Notes: generated by a model not told the origin, from the letters alone. A stretch of 51,173 nt of DNA from Tidjanibacter sp. (GCA_017936005.1 JAGBGK010000013.1:1-51173), one strand, 5' to 3'; shown: positions 41,185-51,117, counted from the first letter of the stretch. Numbers and translations are program-made.

Positions 41185-41655
41185 CTACTCGAAGTCGGGC
41201 AACTCGGCACGCTTATACACCAATACCTCTGCGTATGCGGTGGTGGTGCTGCCCTCCTCATAGACCTTCAAAGTCATAGTGGTGGCCGTTAGGCTGCTGA
41301 CCATATAGCGGTGCGACCACTCGGTGCTGTCGGAGTAGTCATAAATACCACGCAGGATACTCTGGCCGTTCTTGTTGGTGTAGAGGTTGTAGGTACCCGT
41401 GATGACCTCCATTACCGAACTGTTGACATTCTGATAGAGGGTGTAGGTGCGGCCCGAATTAACGAAGTCGATATACACCTCCATATCCTCCTCCACAGCA
41501 GCACCCTGCCAATTGGTGAGTTTCCACACACCGGCGATGTTGGCCGAAGTGATGGGCACTTGTGGCTCGGAAGGCTCGCTTGGCTCCACGGGCCCGCAAC
41601 TCCACATACCCAACGAGAGGGCAGTGGCTGCTAAAATTGCAAATAACTTTTTCAT
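41185..41655 (-). CDS. Small lipocalin-like lipoprotein
   Basis: A 156-residue lipoprotein: signal peptide MKKLFAILAATALSLGMWSC with the lipobox Cys at 20, then a Pro/Glu-rich spacer (PVEPSEPSEP) whose acidic start fits surface export, and one beta-rich domain beginning NIAGVWKLTNWQG. That opening (GxWKL) and the later YTLYQN and SLTATTMTL are like the lipocalin-like families of Bacteroidetes. Ligand unknown. It lies 55 bp after the end of the DUF1573 gene and may be the last gene of the operon that begins at the right edge, or be separate. Confidence 0.75.
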   Translation of the reverse strand: MKKLFAILAATALSLGMWSCGPVEPSEPSEPQVPITSANIAGVWKLTNWQGAAVEEDMEVYIDFVNSGRTYTLYQNVNSSVMEVITGTYNLYTNKNGQSILRGIYDYSDSTEWSHRYMVSSLTATTMTLKVYEEGSTTTAYAEVLVYKRAELPDFE

Positions 41656-41710
41656 ACTTTTTTCTATTTTTTTTGTTTCTATTGTTTCTTATCTCGTTGC
41701 AATATTTGCA

Positions 41711-42475
41711 CTACTTAATCTCAATCATTCGCTCTCTTGGTGGGGCGTTCACTCCGCCCAGAAAGAGCATTGCTGGTCCCTCTTTGAGTCCCTCATTGGG
41801 CATCTCCACCACGAGGAAGCCCTCCTCTGTGGGGTGCAACACTTGCGGCTCGGTGTAGGCCTTGATGCCACGGGTTGAAAGCCTTGCATCGTGCTTGATG
41901 ACAAGAGGCGTAGAGCCACCATTACGCACGGCAATCCTCGACACCCTATCCTCTGCACTCACTTGTTTGGTGCGCAACTGCAATGTGCCAATTTGGTGAG
42001 GCCACTTGGGGTCCTCTCCATTTTTGCCATCTACCTTTCCCACCAGCTTAATCACTGCCGAAGGATTGGTGTCGGCAAGAGTGGTGTAGATGTAGATGTG
42101 GTGTTGTACCGCACCGATGCGTCCCTTGGGGTTGAAGGTTAGTGTTATGCCTCCCCTGGCTCCGTTCTCAATGGCCCTTTTGTCGTAGTCGGCAACGAGG
42201 CACCCACAACCGCTGCGTATGCGTGTGATGGCAGCCGAACGTCCGCTATCGTTTCTCCATACGACGGAGAACGTGCGAGGCTGGTCGCCTTCGCCAATGG
42301 TGCCGAGGTCAATAACTTCTCCGCCCTCAATGACGATACCCACACTCTCAATCTTCGATGGGGTGGCAGCCTCCTGTACGACTTCCTGCGGAATGATGCG
42401 TATTTGGGCACAACCAACAGTTGGTGATAACACCACTGCGAGTACACACACAAATATCCCCAATAGGCACCTCAT
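41711..42475 (-). CDS. DUF1573 domain protein, exported
   Basis: A 254-residue exported protein with a signal peptide (MRCLLGIFVCVLAVVLSPTVGCAQ; the Cys lacks a good lipobox). The DUF1573 domain lies at about 50-140: VIDLGTIGEGDQPRTFSVVWRNDSGRSAAITRIRSGCGC, with the typical GCGC Cys pair, an Ig-like fold related to abnormal-spindle-type domains. A second Ig-like part follows. Function unknown; such proteins often accompany surface protein operons in this phylum. Only 28 bp of AT heptamers separate it from the protease gene upstream, so it belongs to that operon. Confidence 0.85.
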   Translation of the reverse strand: MRCLLGIFVCVLAVVLSPTVGCAQIRIIPQEVVQEAATPSKIESVGIVIEGGEVIDLGTIGEGDQPRTFSVVWRNDSGRSAAITRIRSGCGCLVADYDKRAIENGARGGITLTFNPKGRIGAVQHHIYIYTTLADTNPSAVIKLVGKVDGKNGEDPKWPHQIGTLQLRTKQVSAEDRVSRIAVRNGGSTPLVIKHDARLSTRGIKAYTEPQVLHPTEEGFLVVEMPNEGLKEGPAMLFLGGVNAPPRERMIEIK

Positions 42476-42476
42476 C

Positions 42477-42497
42477 TTGAATTTTGAATTTTGAATT
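42477..42497. repeat. AT-rich heptamer array (TTGAATT x3) inside the protease operon
   Basis: Three exact units occupy nearly the whole gap between the protease stop (42504) and the DUF1573 ATG (42475). On the transcribed strand this is an A-rich leader directly before the start codon. Confidence 0.85.
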
Positions 42498-42503
42498 CCC
42501 CTT

Positions 42504-44585
42504 CTACATCCAACCCAAGTTGCCTGCGCCCTGCCTTACGGTGATGAGGAACTCCTGAGTGGTGCCACCGCTCGTGCGAATGGTAGCTTTGGTGGAGCCT
42601 GCTTTGAGTCCCTCAAAGGTGAGCTTTCCACCATTCTCGGTGCAAGAGGCGATATCGCTCTTCTCAATCTCAACCGTGTAGGTCATCTTCTCACCGCCTG
42701 CAAAGTAGCGAGCAGGAACAACCGTAGCCTTCTCGCCCACGCCAACATAGACGTTGGGGAAGGTCATAGGTACACCCACGCCATCCAAAGCGTTGAGGAG
42801 CGCAGTGGCGTTCACAAGACCGCTACCCATTCCGCCTTTATACTTGCTGAGGTTCATCTTATCGGGCACATATTTACCGATGCTTTGCAGATAGACAAAG
42901 TACATCTTGTTTGCGGGCCACAGGTTCTCCAACTTGGTTGCCGTCGAGTGTAGCAACTCTTGGAGCTGGGAAGCCTTCACGATGCGGTGCTGGTCGGCAA
43001 TGTGTGAAGCTGCCAGAGCCAACACACCCGAAACGTGGGGGCAAGCCATTGATGTACCATCCATATAGCCATATCCATTATTTTTGGTAAACTCCAAAGG
43101 CATAGTTGAGAGGATACCTCCGAGTGCGCCAACAGCTGCTTCAACGGGGGTGTTGGGGTCGCCAATAACCGACTCGTCATACTCCCAGCAGTACTCTTGG
43201 TCGCCACCGGGTGCCGAGATGGTTACACCGGTGGAGTAGTTCGTGTAGCTTGCAGGCGAGAAGTCGGCTGCGATTGCTGCTACCGACACAGCGAAGTCGG
43301 CTGCACCGGGGAAGCCCGCCATGGGAGCATACTCGTTACCCGCTGCCCACACCGTGATACCGCCATCGATGGGGCCGCTGGGCGAACCTGCCTGGTGAAT
43401 GAAATACTCCATAGCCTCCTTCTGCAATGGGTTGGCCTCCTCCCACTGCTCCTGCGATGTGTAGCCGCTCTGGCCATAGTTGTAGGGGTTGCTCGCGCCG
43501 GAGTTGTAGCCCCAGCTACATTGCAAAATCACAGCACCATTGTCGGCAGCATACTTCATTGCACGAACAATCTGTATGGCAGTCGAGCCTTGTTGGCCCG
43601 AGAACACTTGGCACGACATAATCTTCACACCGCCCACGCCGTTGTTACCACCGGCGATGGAGCTGATACCCACACCGTTGTTGTTCACAGCGGCGATGAC
43701 ACCTGCAACGTGTGTGCCGTGGCCCGTATCGCCCGTTCTTGCCCAATTGATTTTGCCTGTTTGGTCCACAAAGTTGTAGCCATTGTAGTCGTTGGAATAG
43801 CCGTTGCCATCGTTGTCGGCAGCATCATCTTTGCTAGTCCACGCCTTCTCGTTTTCGTTTACCCACATATTGGCTTTCAGGTCGGGGTGCTCTACCCACA
43901 CACCTTCGTCCAACACAGCAACGATGATGTCCTTATTACCTGTGGTCTTTTCCCAAGCCTTCTCCACTTGTACATCCGAGTCCTTAACCGATTTGGCAAT
44001 GCCGTCCTTCACCAAAAGGGTACCGTCATTTACAAGGTCCCATTGGTAATCCAACAGAGGGTCGTTCCACTTACCTGCCTCTTTGGCTTCCGCACGAGTG
44101 AGCATATCGGCCGAAATGGGGGTCGATTTACCGCTGTAATTACGTGAAATGGTGTAGTTGAGTCCCACATTCTGCACCTCGCCCAAACGGGAAAATTTCT
44201 GTGCGACCTCGCTGGCCTTCTCGCCCTTGAACTTGACGATGTACCACAAGTGCAGACCACTCTTGCGAGTCCTCTCCTCGTTGCGGCTATCCACGGGGAA
44301 CACCCTCTCGATGTGGTAGCCGTCCACAATGTTGAGCACCTCATCCACCGAGGGAACACCCGAACGAGTTGCTCCGCTACGGCCAATCTGTCCCAACATA
44401 GACTCCACCTCGGGGCTGAACTTAACAAACAGCTCGCCCTCTACATACTCAAATGCCTCATTTACCACACTATCATTGCCCTCCTCGGGACGGACTTGCT
44501 CATCCGCTCCCATATCGTTAAGGCAACTGCTCATCGACAACAAGGTTGCCAGAGCCATAGTAATAACCAATCCTTTACGTTTCAT
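42504..44585 (-). CDS. Subtilisin-like (S8) lipoprotein protease
   Basis: Serine protease, probably anchored on the cell surface. From the ATG at 44585 it has 693 residues; the longer frame to 44624 would push the signal peptide inward. Order: lipoprotein signal MKRKGLVITMALATLLSMSSC followed by an acidic stretch (LNDMGADE); a prodomain of about 120 residues (GELFVKFSPEVES... to VGLNYTISRN) of the inhibitor-like type; the S8 domain with Asp226 (AVLDEG), His289 (GHGTHVAG), oxyanion Asn417 (AAGNEY) and Ser512 (DGTSMACPH); and a C-terminal Ig-like domain (VYVGVGEKATVVP). All catalytic residues are intact. It sits between BACON+LRR and DUF1573 genes in the operon. Confidence 0.92.
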   Translation of the reverse strand: MKRKGLVITMALATLLSMSSCLNDMGADEQVRPEEGNDSVVNEAFEYVEGELFVKFSPEVESMLGQIGRSGATRSGVPSVDEVLNIVDGYHIERVFPVDSRNEERTRKSGLHLWYIVKFKGEKASEVAQKFSRLGEVQNVGLNYTISRNYSGKSTPISADMLTRAEAKEAGKWNDPLLDYQWDLVNDGTLLVKDGIAKSVKDSDVQVEKAWEKTTGNKDIIVAVLDEGVWVEHPDLKANMWVNENEKAWTSKDDAADNDGNGYSNDYNGYNFVDQTGKINWARTGDTGHGTHVAGVIAAVNNNGVGISSIAGGNNGVGGVKIMSCQVFSGQQGSTAIQIVRAMKYAADNGAVILQCSWGYNSGASNPYNYGQSGYTSQEQWEEANPLQKEAMEYFIHQAGSPSGPIDGGITVWAAGNEYAPMAGFPGAADFAVSVAAIAADFSPASYTNYSTGVTISAPGGDQEYCWEYDESVIGDPNTPVEAAVGALGGILSTMPLEFTKNNGYGYMDGTSMACPHVSGVLALAASHIADQHRIVKASQLQELLHSTATKLENLWPANKMYFVYLQSIGKYVPDKMNLSKYKGGMGSGLVNATALLNALDGVGVPMTFPNVYVGVGEKATVVPARYFAGGEKMTYTVEIEKSDIASCTENGGKLTFEGLKAGSTKATIRTSGGTTQEFLITVRQGAGNLGWM

Positions 44586-44657
44586 ATTTCTAACAATTTG
44601 TATATATCCAAAACAGCTATTCAAAAATATCTTTTCCTCTATTCGACACCCAACAAT

Positions 44658-46304
44658 CTACTCCTCCACCTCTTCCTCAGCGGTAGGCTGTTTTTTCGAC
44701 GGGTAGAGTTTGTAGTAGTAGTCGAGGTTTGCCGGCTCGTTGTCAAACTTGGCCATATTGCCCTGTTGGTCATAGCCCTCCTGTTGGAACACAAGGCTAT
44801 AAGGAATCCAGAGGTCCAACGAGGGGTGATAGAGCAACCAATCGGGCAATTTACCTGTCAAGCGGTTGAAGTTGATGCTGAACCTTTTGGTGTGTGGCAT
44901 AACCTTCTTAATCTTGTTCTGCACGAGAAACTCGGGCAGTGTGTCGCCTTTGATGCGGTCCTCCTCGGTGTAGACAGGTACACTCTCGTCGTCCAAAAAG
45001 TCGGGCAATTCGCCTTGCAGATAGTTGACCGACAATACCAAAGTGTCCAATCCCCACAAGATGAGGTCTTTGGGGAACTCTTTCTCCTCAATGAAGCCGC
45101 CCAAATTGGTCTTCTGTGTGTTGCTCAAATCGTATATAGTGCTACGCTGGTTGGCATTGAGAATCAGCGCACGCAGTTTGGGGAAATTCTCTTTGGTCAA
45201 CACATCCGGAACAGTCGAGAAGTTGTTGGCACACAGGTCGAGATATTCGAGGTTGGAGAGATTTTTGAGGTTGTCCAAATCCTTGCTGACAACCAAACCG
45301 TGTGCACCAATGGTGAGCCTTTTGAGCTGTGTGAGCGAAGTTATTTCCTCGCCAATTTCGAGGTCTTTGAGGAATGTGTTGGTGTTACCAAAGATGTAGA
45401 TTTCCTCGGCAGCGGTGAGGTATTTGAACTCGTAGGGCAACTTCTCGTTGATGTTGTACATTGTGAACCCAACCCTCTTCACACGGCCCTTATACTCCTC
45501 CTTATAGCCTTCGTGCCTTTCGTTCCAGAGCGTTACACCACCCCACCTATCCATAGGCGCCGAGGTGTCCCACATCGACAAGGTGCGCATTGCACGCTGA
45601 ATGCCGATAAGAGCAACCGAGTCGCCCGCACGGGTGTTCTCCTCGATGGGATCGGCAGCTTGTTGTACCACCTTCAACACATCCTGACGGGAAGTGGTGA
45701 TGCCACCTTTGGGCAAAAACTCCACTTGTGCAATACGCTCGTTGGGTTTGGTGTTGATGTCCCACTCGAATTCAACTTTAACCTCCCTGGGGCGTACACC
45801 ACGATTGAGCTCCACGTTGAAACTCTTGCTACCCAACCAAGTAGCTCCCTCGGGGATTTTGACGTCGAAATCGACGTTAGTAGTGACGTTTACACTAAAC
45901 TTACGCTTGTCGAGAACATCGTAGTTGGCGATGTTCTGTGTGGCATCTTCAAGTGCGATGATGTAGTCAAAACCCTTCTGGTTGACGACAATCTCTTCTG
46001 TTTTGCCACTCACAAGGTTTTCGATGTAAATCTTGCAGTTGCGGCTATCGGCTGTGAGTGCCGAGTCGATGATGATACTCAACTCGGTGCTACCGTTACC
46101 ATTGGCTGGCGAGATTGTGAGCCACGGCTCATCGGTCGAAGCGGTCCACTTGTCGGCCGAGGATACGCGCACCCTCTCTATGCCACCAACAGCCTCCACG
46201 TTGAGTGGCTCGTTTACACTCAGTCCAAACTCGATATTTGGGTCCTGCTGGCACCCTACAAAACCAACGGCGAGGGCTGCCAATATATATATACTCTTCT
46301 TCAT
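44658..46304 (-). CDS. BACON and leucine-rich-repeat lipoprotein
   Basis: A 548-residue lipoprotein with lipobox FVGC (Cys18) and then acidic residues. Two BACON-like beta-sandwich domains follow: residues about 27-110 (VRVSSADKWTASTDEPWLTISPANG) and about 111-215 (FSVNVTTNVDFDVKIPEGATWL). The rest is a short LRR solenoid (LKRLTIGAHGLVVSKDLDNL, LEYLDLCANNFSTVP, LRALILNANQ, LDTLVLSVNYLQGELPDFL, INFNRLTGKLPDWLL) ending in an acidic tail (TAEEEVEE). No enzyme motif. BACON domains are thought to bind mucin or carbohydrate and LRRs bind proteins, so a receptor or adhesin role is inferred. It stands directly before the protease gene (72 bp). Confidence 0.86.
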   Translation of the reverse strand: MKKSIYILAALAVGFVGCQQDPNIEFGLSVNEPLNVEAVGGIERVRVSSADKWTASTDEPWLTISPANGNGSTELSIIIDSALTADSRNCKIYIENLVSGKTEEIVVNQKGFDYIIALEDATQNIANYDVLDKRKFSVNVTTNVDFDVKIPEGATWLGSKSFNVELNRGVRPREVKVEFEWDINTKPNERIAQVEFLPKGGITTSRQDVLKVVQQAADPIEENTRAGDSVALIGIQRAMRTLSMWDTSAPMDRWGGVTLWNERHEGYKEEYKGRVKRVGFTMYNINEKLPYEFKYLTAAEEIYIFGNTNTFLKDLEIGEEITSLTQLKRLTIGAHGLVVSKDLDNLKNLSNLEYLDLCANNFSTVPDVLTKENFPKLRALILNANQRSTIYDLSNTQKTNLGGFIEEKEFPKDLILWGLDTLVLSVNYLQGELPDFLDDESVPVYTEEDRIKGDTLPEFLVQNKIKKVMPHTKRFSINFNRLTGKLPDWLLYHPSLDLWIPYSLVFQQEGYDQQGNMAKFDNEPANLDYYYKLYPSKKQPTAEEEVEE

Positions 46305-46337
46305 ATTCTCTGTTCCTGTCTTTGTTGGTTACACTCC

Positions 46338-48986
46338 CTATTGCAGCATTGCGGGGCAGTTGACAATATTCTGCGACTTGTCGTAGAAGAGAATGTAGGC
46401 TCCCACCTGCCAAGCATAGCAAATGTCCTTTGCATCGAAGTAGATGTTGGGGTTGTCGCTAATGTCGAGGTAGTAGCACAATGTGGAGATGGTGTCCTCC
46501 ACGGTTTGAAGGTCGTTACCACCCAGATAGAGGCCCCTCAAACCGAAGTGCTGATAGATACCCTGTGGCCACTCGGTGAGCGTACGCTCGCCCCTGCTGT
46601 TGCGCTGGCTACGCACTGCAAGTACCGTAAGGCTTGCGCAATCCAGAGGTTCATAGGGAAACTCTGCGAAGGAGTTGTAGGAGAGGTCCACACCATAGAG
46701 GTAGGGCATATTGCCTGCGTGCAACTCTCTGGGCAGGTCTGTCAGGTAGTTGTATGAGAGGTCAAGCGTTGTGATGTTGACCATATCCTTGAAGGCATCC
46801 TTTGGAATCTCGGTCAGCTGGCACAAACTTGCGTTGATGTAGTCCACCGTAGACTTGGTCTTCGCAAACACGTTGGGGAACTTCTTCAATGGGTTCATCC
46901 TCAACGAAATGGTGTTTACCTTAATGCCGTTATATGTTCCATCCTCTTCGCCCTCAAAGCCTGTGATTTTGTTGTCCACAAAGCTCACCGTAGCCATTGT
47001 ATAGAGGCTCTTGGCACTGAAAATGTTGGGCACCTTGGTAAGCAGGTTGCTGTTTACGGAGAAGGTCTCCACGTCGTCGTAACCACAGAAGTAGTTGAGT
47101 CCGCTTTCGGGGTCTTTCTCGTGCGGAATCTCGGTAATGCGGTTATTATCAAGATAGAGTTGCACGGGGGCAACATCCTTACCCCACGGGTGGAGTTTTT
47201 CAATCTCGTTGTAAGCCAGGTCAATAAGTCCCATCTTCTTGAAGTTCTTGAAGTTTTCGGGCACTTCGCGAAGCCTGTTCTCCCTTGCATAGAGAATCTG
47301 TATTTTCTCCTTGCTGGGGCCGTTTGCCAGAGCTTCAAAACCCTTGTAGCACTCCTCCGGCGACCACTGACGGTTGTTGGATATGTTGATGGATACCAGC
47401 TCGGGCATCTGTGCCATTTCAATAGGGAATTTCTCCATATTGGGGCAGTTGTAGACCTCAAAGTCGGTACACGACACAAGGTTGGCAATCTCCTTCGGTA
47501 GGCTTGTGATGGTGCTGTTTGCGATGTAGAGATACTGCAACTTTTGCAGGTTGCCAATTTCGGCAGGTATGGAGGTCAGACCATTGCAGATGGTGCCGTG
47601 GATGGTATCCATAGGTTTGAGTCCCTTTTGTTTGCCGGTCTTGGTGTCGAAAATTTCGCTCTCGGTCATAGTCTTGTAAAGACTCACCTCGGGGATGCTG
47701 ATGTTGTGCTCGGCGAGCGCCCTTGCGATAGGCTCCGACATCTGTACGGGGGTGTGGATCGTGCGCAACCACTCTCCGTGCAGTTGCATACGATTACCAC
47801 TCCTCTCGCTGAGCGACTTACTCTTGTCGAGAGTGGGATCGAAATAGTCGTTGGTATCGTTGTGTGTACCGAGGTACAGCTCCACCAACTCGGTCAATTG
47901 TCCGATAGCGGGAGAGAGGTCGCCACTGAAACCAAAGTTGCTCAAATCAAGACGTGCCACACGACCATTGGCGTGTACCATCACGCCCGGTTGCTCACAC
48001 CACAAGTCCACATCCTTGTTGTCGAAATTCCAATTGGTGCCGGCAGGGTAGTCCTCACCGAAGTAGCTCCAATTGGGGCCATCGAGGCTCTCCCAAATGG
48101 CTTTCAGGGCATAGTAGTCCTGAATGTGTGCGTCGGCTTCGTATAGTGTGATTTTCACATCCACATCCGTAACGGCGTTGTCCTTCACCACAAGATTGTC
48201 CTGAGAACTATCGGTGCAGCTCTCCAAGAGAATGCCGTTGCTGTCGAAGGTTTCATACTTCGACACCACGTAGTCGCCTGCATCCACCCACACCAGACTA
48301 TCGCACGTGAGCAAGGAGGTCTTAATGCCTGCGTCTGTAAACTTGTTTTCGAACCTACAATCCAGTCCCTTGATGGTTGTGGGTTGACCGGAGAGTTTGT
48401 TTTTCAGCGTTACGTTGGCTTTCTTGATTTCATCGAGGGTGTATTCCCTGTTCCTATCGGTTGCAGCCTTGTTGAGGCCGCTCAGATCCTTCACCAACGT
48501 GAAGCGCACAAGTCCCCTCTTTATGGCATTGACAGTGATGTCCTGCACGGTCAAACCGCCCTCTACGACCTCGAAATGGCTGTCGATGGTGGGACTAAAA
48601 GAGCTCAACAATTCATCCTCTGCATCGTAGAGGGTGAAGCTGTGGAGTTTGTATGCTCCCACAAGGAGTTTGATTTTCTCGCTCCTGAGACCCCACTCAC
48701 CTGCCACGCTACCATCGTTAGCCAGAGTGAGTGTCTGTGTGATGGTACGCTCGTAGCCCTCATCGTAGCCGAGGGTTACCTGTACCTTGTAGGCATCCCT
48801 CAGATACTCCAACTCGCCACCCACCAAAGCTCGGCCTTCGGGGTTATAGGAGGCGTGCTTGTAGAGTTTGAACTGGGCATAGCCATAGCCACTCTCCGTG
48901 CCCTCGTCAATATCGTTGGTACAACCAACCCCGAGAGTCGAGAGTGTTGCCGCAAGAGCCCAAACCAAAAGTTTTCTCAATTTCAT
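46338..48986 (-). CDS. Large leucine-rich-repeat surface lipoprotein
   Basis: An 882-residue lipoprotein: signal with lipobox GVGC (Cys22) and acidic NDIDEGTE after it, a signature of surface export. Residues about 30-280 form a beta-rich region of the kind called DUF4458 in Bacteroides LRR proteins (this match is from memory). A plant-type LRR cap follows (ALKAIWESLDGPNWSYFG, GRVARLDLSNFGFSGDLSPAIGQLTELVELYL), then many LRRs of the LxxLxLxxN.L..LP type (VNITTLDLSYNYLTDLP). The C-terminus closes with NPNIYFDAKDICYAW. No catalytic motif. It probably binds proteins outside the cell. The gene is 33 bp from its BACON+LRR neighbour and surely co-transcribed with it. Confidence 0.87.
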   Translation of the reverse strand: MKLRKLLVWALAATLSTLGVGCTNDIDEGTESGYGYAQFKLYKHASYNPEGRALVGGELEYLRDAYKVQVTLGYDEGYERTITQTLTLANDGSVAGEWGLRSEKIKLLVGAYKLHSFTLYDAEDELLSSFSPTIDSHFEVVEGGLTVQDITVNAIKRGLVRFTLVKDLSGLNKAATDRNREYTLDEIKKANVTLKNKLSGQPTTIKGLDCRFENKFTDAGIKTSLLTCDSLVWVDAGDYVVSKYETFDSNGILLESCTDSSQDNLVVKDNAVTDVDVKITLYEADAHIQDYYALKAIWESLDGPNWSYFGEDYPAGTNWNFDNKDVDLWCEQPGVMVHANGRVARLDLSNFGFSGDLSPAIGQLTELVELYLGTHNDTNDYFDPTLDKSKSLSERSGNRMQLHGEWLRTIHTPVQMSEPIARALAEHNISIPEVSLYKTMTESEIFDTKTGKQKGLKPMDTIHGTICNGLTSIPAEIGNLQKLQYLYIANSTITSLPKEIANLVSCTDFEVYNCPNMEKFPIEMAQMPELVSINISNNRQWSPEECYKGFEALANGPSKEKIQILYARENRLREVPENFKNFKKMGLIDLAYNEIEKLHPWGKDVAPVQLYLDNNRITEIPHEKDPESGLNYFCGYDDVETFSVNSNLLTKVPNIFSAKSLYTMATVSFVDNKITGFEGEEDGTYNGIKVNTISLRMNPLKKFPNVFAKTKSTVDYINASLCQLTEIPKDAFKDMVNITTLDLSYNYLTDLPRELHAGNMPYLYGVDLSYNSFAEFPYEPLDCASLTVLAVRSQRNSRGERTLTEWPQGIYQHFGLRGLYLGGNDLQTVEDTISTLCYYLDISDNPNIYFDAKDICYAWQVGAYILFYDKSQNIVNCPAMLQ

Positions 48987-49056
48987 ATTATGTTTTCCTT
49001 ATTTGTTATTCCCTACCTATTTATATATTACGCGTGTGTGAGTGCATATCTACACC

Positions 49057-51117
49057 TTACTCCACGTTGTAGTTAATCACAATGTGGGCAACGTCGTTCG
49101 TGCCGCTATACAACGATACCCTGCCACCTTTCAAACTCTCGGTGGAATTGATTGTGATTCTAATCTTCTTGTTGGACACCTGCTCGGCTGTTATGCAACC
49201 CTTGTTCTGCTCATAGGCGTCCCAAATGCTGTTGTACGATGGCACCGTGAGTTCAAAGGTGTTGTAGGCCGGCGAGCAAGTCAGGCGGAATAGAGCAACA
49301 CCGTGCCACACAGCGTCGCTATCGTAGTAATCATCGCCCTGTTTGATGCGCTCCAACTTGGCACCTGCTGCATAGGCTTCTTGTGGGTTGACAAACTGTA
49401 TGGGAATCTCCAAACCTGCATAGGGGTCAAATGTGGGGTCCAACACACAGTGCAACAATGCGTAGGCGGTGTCGTTGGCATCGTAGAATATAAAGGTTGC
49501 CTCGTTGCCACCATTCTCTGTGGGCTGGCTATTGGGGAATTTCCCACTATCCTTATCCTCTTCTTTGCCCTCATCGAGCCTCATCACCACTCGGTAGAAT
49601 TTGCTGTCGGGGGTTGTCATATCCGAAGGCTCTATGCAAATCCAGCAACTTTCGGTATCATACAAACCCTGAGGACCATAAATCTCATATCTAACAAAGT
49701 CGTTACCGAAGAGCAGTTCGCTCCCGGATTTTGTGCTGTTGTAGGTCATCAGGTAGCCATTGGGGATGTTGCTCCACTTTCCGCCTCCGGGGTATTTGTC
49801 GGAGCTAATCTCCTTGAAATCACCACCCGTAGCCCTCATTGCGTCAATGCTCTCGACCGAGATGGGTTTGATGAGTTCGTCGTTTATGCCGGCCTGATTG
49901 ATTGTGCTGACTACATATTGCTCATACTCTGCCACAATCTCTTTGTTGTCGCTCGATACAAGTTGGGTTACACTCGAAACCTGAGCAGCCACGGCAGCGG
50001 GAAGAGCAAAGATTACACACTTGCGAGAGGTCAGATATGGTGTTGGCTGTGCCGTGATGGTGAATGTGCGTTTCCACACACCGGCCTCGGCACTTGCGCC
50101 CTCGGAGTAGTTGTCTATCGTCAGGGTGAGCCACTCGGAATAGTCCGTACCGTCGGCAACCCAATAGCGGTCGTTGTACCAAGTGATTTTGCGTAGTTCA
50201 ACTCCATAGGGAGAGGAAATATGTCCCGTAACGATATCCACATAGTCATAACTGCTTGGTTGGTAGTAGAGTCCCTCGGAGTTGAATTGCAGCTCCTCGG
50301 CGAGCGACCACTCCATCACATCACGGCAACCCTCCAATGTGAGGCTGAAACTGCTGACAACCAGCCTGTCGTCGGCATTAACCACGCCATCGCCGTTGGT
50401 GTCGGATGAAACGTCGCACAATTCCAAAGTGTATTCATTCTTATCCAGAGGCCACTTTTCGGTATCGACGCGTATGAACAACTCGGTTACGCCGCTTTGA
50501 CCGCCCGTAATCTCGTTGGTCAGCATCCAGGTGGGGATACCCTGCAATACCCAGTTGAAGTTGGCATCCACTTTGATGCGCTGCATCCACTGCATATTAC
50601 TCCACCTCATATCGGTCTTTGAGGTTGTCTTCTCCTCATACACCCAATCGCCGTTTTCGTTTTGTTCGAAACTCTCCTCTTCGGCATTGTATTTCACCAT
50701 ATACACATCGGCTCGTCGTTGGAGTTTACCTTTGGTAAGTTTTGCGACCACCTGTGTTTGATTACCCATAGTGAGCGAGAGCTCGCAGGTGTAGGAGTTA
50801 TTGAAGTCCACCTGGTCTACCACCAAGACGCTAATCTCGTGTTTGCCGGCTTTACCACGTTGCACGAGGTCTTGTTTGCCGTTGTCGAGGATGAGCTTGA
50901 AGAGTGCAAACTGCTCGGAGGGAATGTTGAGTTTCCAATCCATATTGGGCTCAATTGTGAACTTGTAAATTTCGCCGGCCTCCACATTGGCTTCTATCAC
51001 TTGGGCGGGGAAGTTGGGGACAACTTCGGGCTCAGGCTCGGGTGTGCAGGAGATGGTGGCAAAAGCAACCATTGCCATCATTGCCACTCCTTTAACTATG
51101 TTGTTTATGCTTTTCAT
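49057..51117 (-). CDS. Large exported lipoprotein with BACON-like domains
   Basis: A 686-residue lipoprotein: MKSINNIVKGVAMMAMVAFATISC with Cys24, then TPEPEPE, an acidic surface-export type start. The body is beta-rich throughout. Repeated BACON-like pieces with W-x-L/W-L patterns are visible: NMDWKLNIPSEQFALF, NFNWVLQGIPTWM and YSEWLTLTIDNYSEGASAEAGVWKRTFTITAQPTP. One short stretch DTNGDGVVNADD resembles a calcium-binding or dockerin-like loop. The C-terminal domain ends GRVSLYSGTNDVAHIVINYNVE. I do not recognise a named family with certainty. It is the first gene of the operon in this window; more genes may lie upstream beyond the edge. Confidence 0.78.
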   Translation of the reverse strand: MKSINNIVKGVAMMAMVAFATISCTPEPEPEVVPNFPAQVIEANVEAGEIYKFTIEPNMDWKLNIPSEQFALFKLILDNGKQDLVQRGKAGKHEISVLVVDQVDFNNSYTCELSLTMGNQTQVVAKLTKGKLQRRADVYMVKYNAEEESFEQNENGDWVYEEKTTSKTDMRWSNMQWMQRIKVDANFNWVLQGIPTWMLTNEITGGQSGVTELFIRVDTEKWPLDKNEYTLELCDVSSDTNGDGVVNADDRLVVSSFSLTLEGCRDVMEWSLAEELQFNSEGLYYQPSSYDYVDIVTGHISSPYGVELRKITWYNDRYWVADGTDYSEWLTLTIDNYSEGASAEAGVWKRTFTITAQPTPYLTSRKCVIFALPAAVAAQVSSVTQLVSSDNKEIVAEYEQYVVSTINQAGINDELIKPISVESIDAMRATGGDFKEISSDKYPGGGKWSNIPNGYLMTYNSTKSGSELLFGNDFVRYEIYGPQGLYDTESCWICIEPSDMTTPDSKFYRVVMRLDEGKEEDKDSGKFPNSQPTENGGNEATFIFYDANDTAYALLHCVLDPTFDPYAGLEIPIQFVNPQEAYAAGAKLERIKQGDDYYDSDAVWHGVALFRLTCSPAYNTFELTVPSYNSIWDAYEQNKGCITAEQVSNKKIRITINSTESLKGGRVSLYSGTNDVAHIVINYNVE

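Noticed and set aside
44250..46757. 835-codon open frame on + across the protease and LRR genes
   Set aside because: It runs antisense through three real lipoprotein genes with intact signal peptides and motifs.
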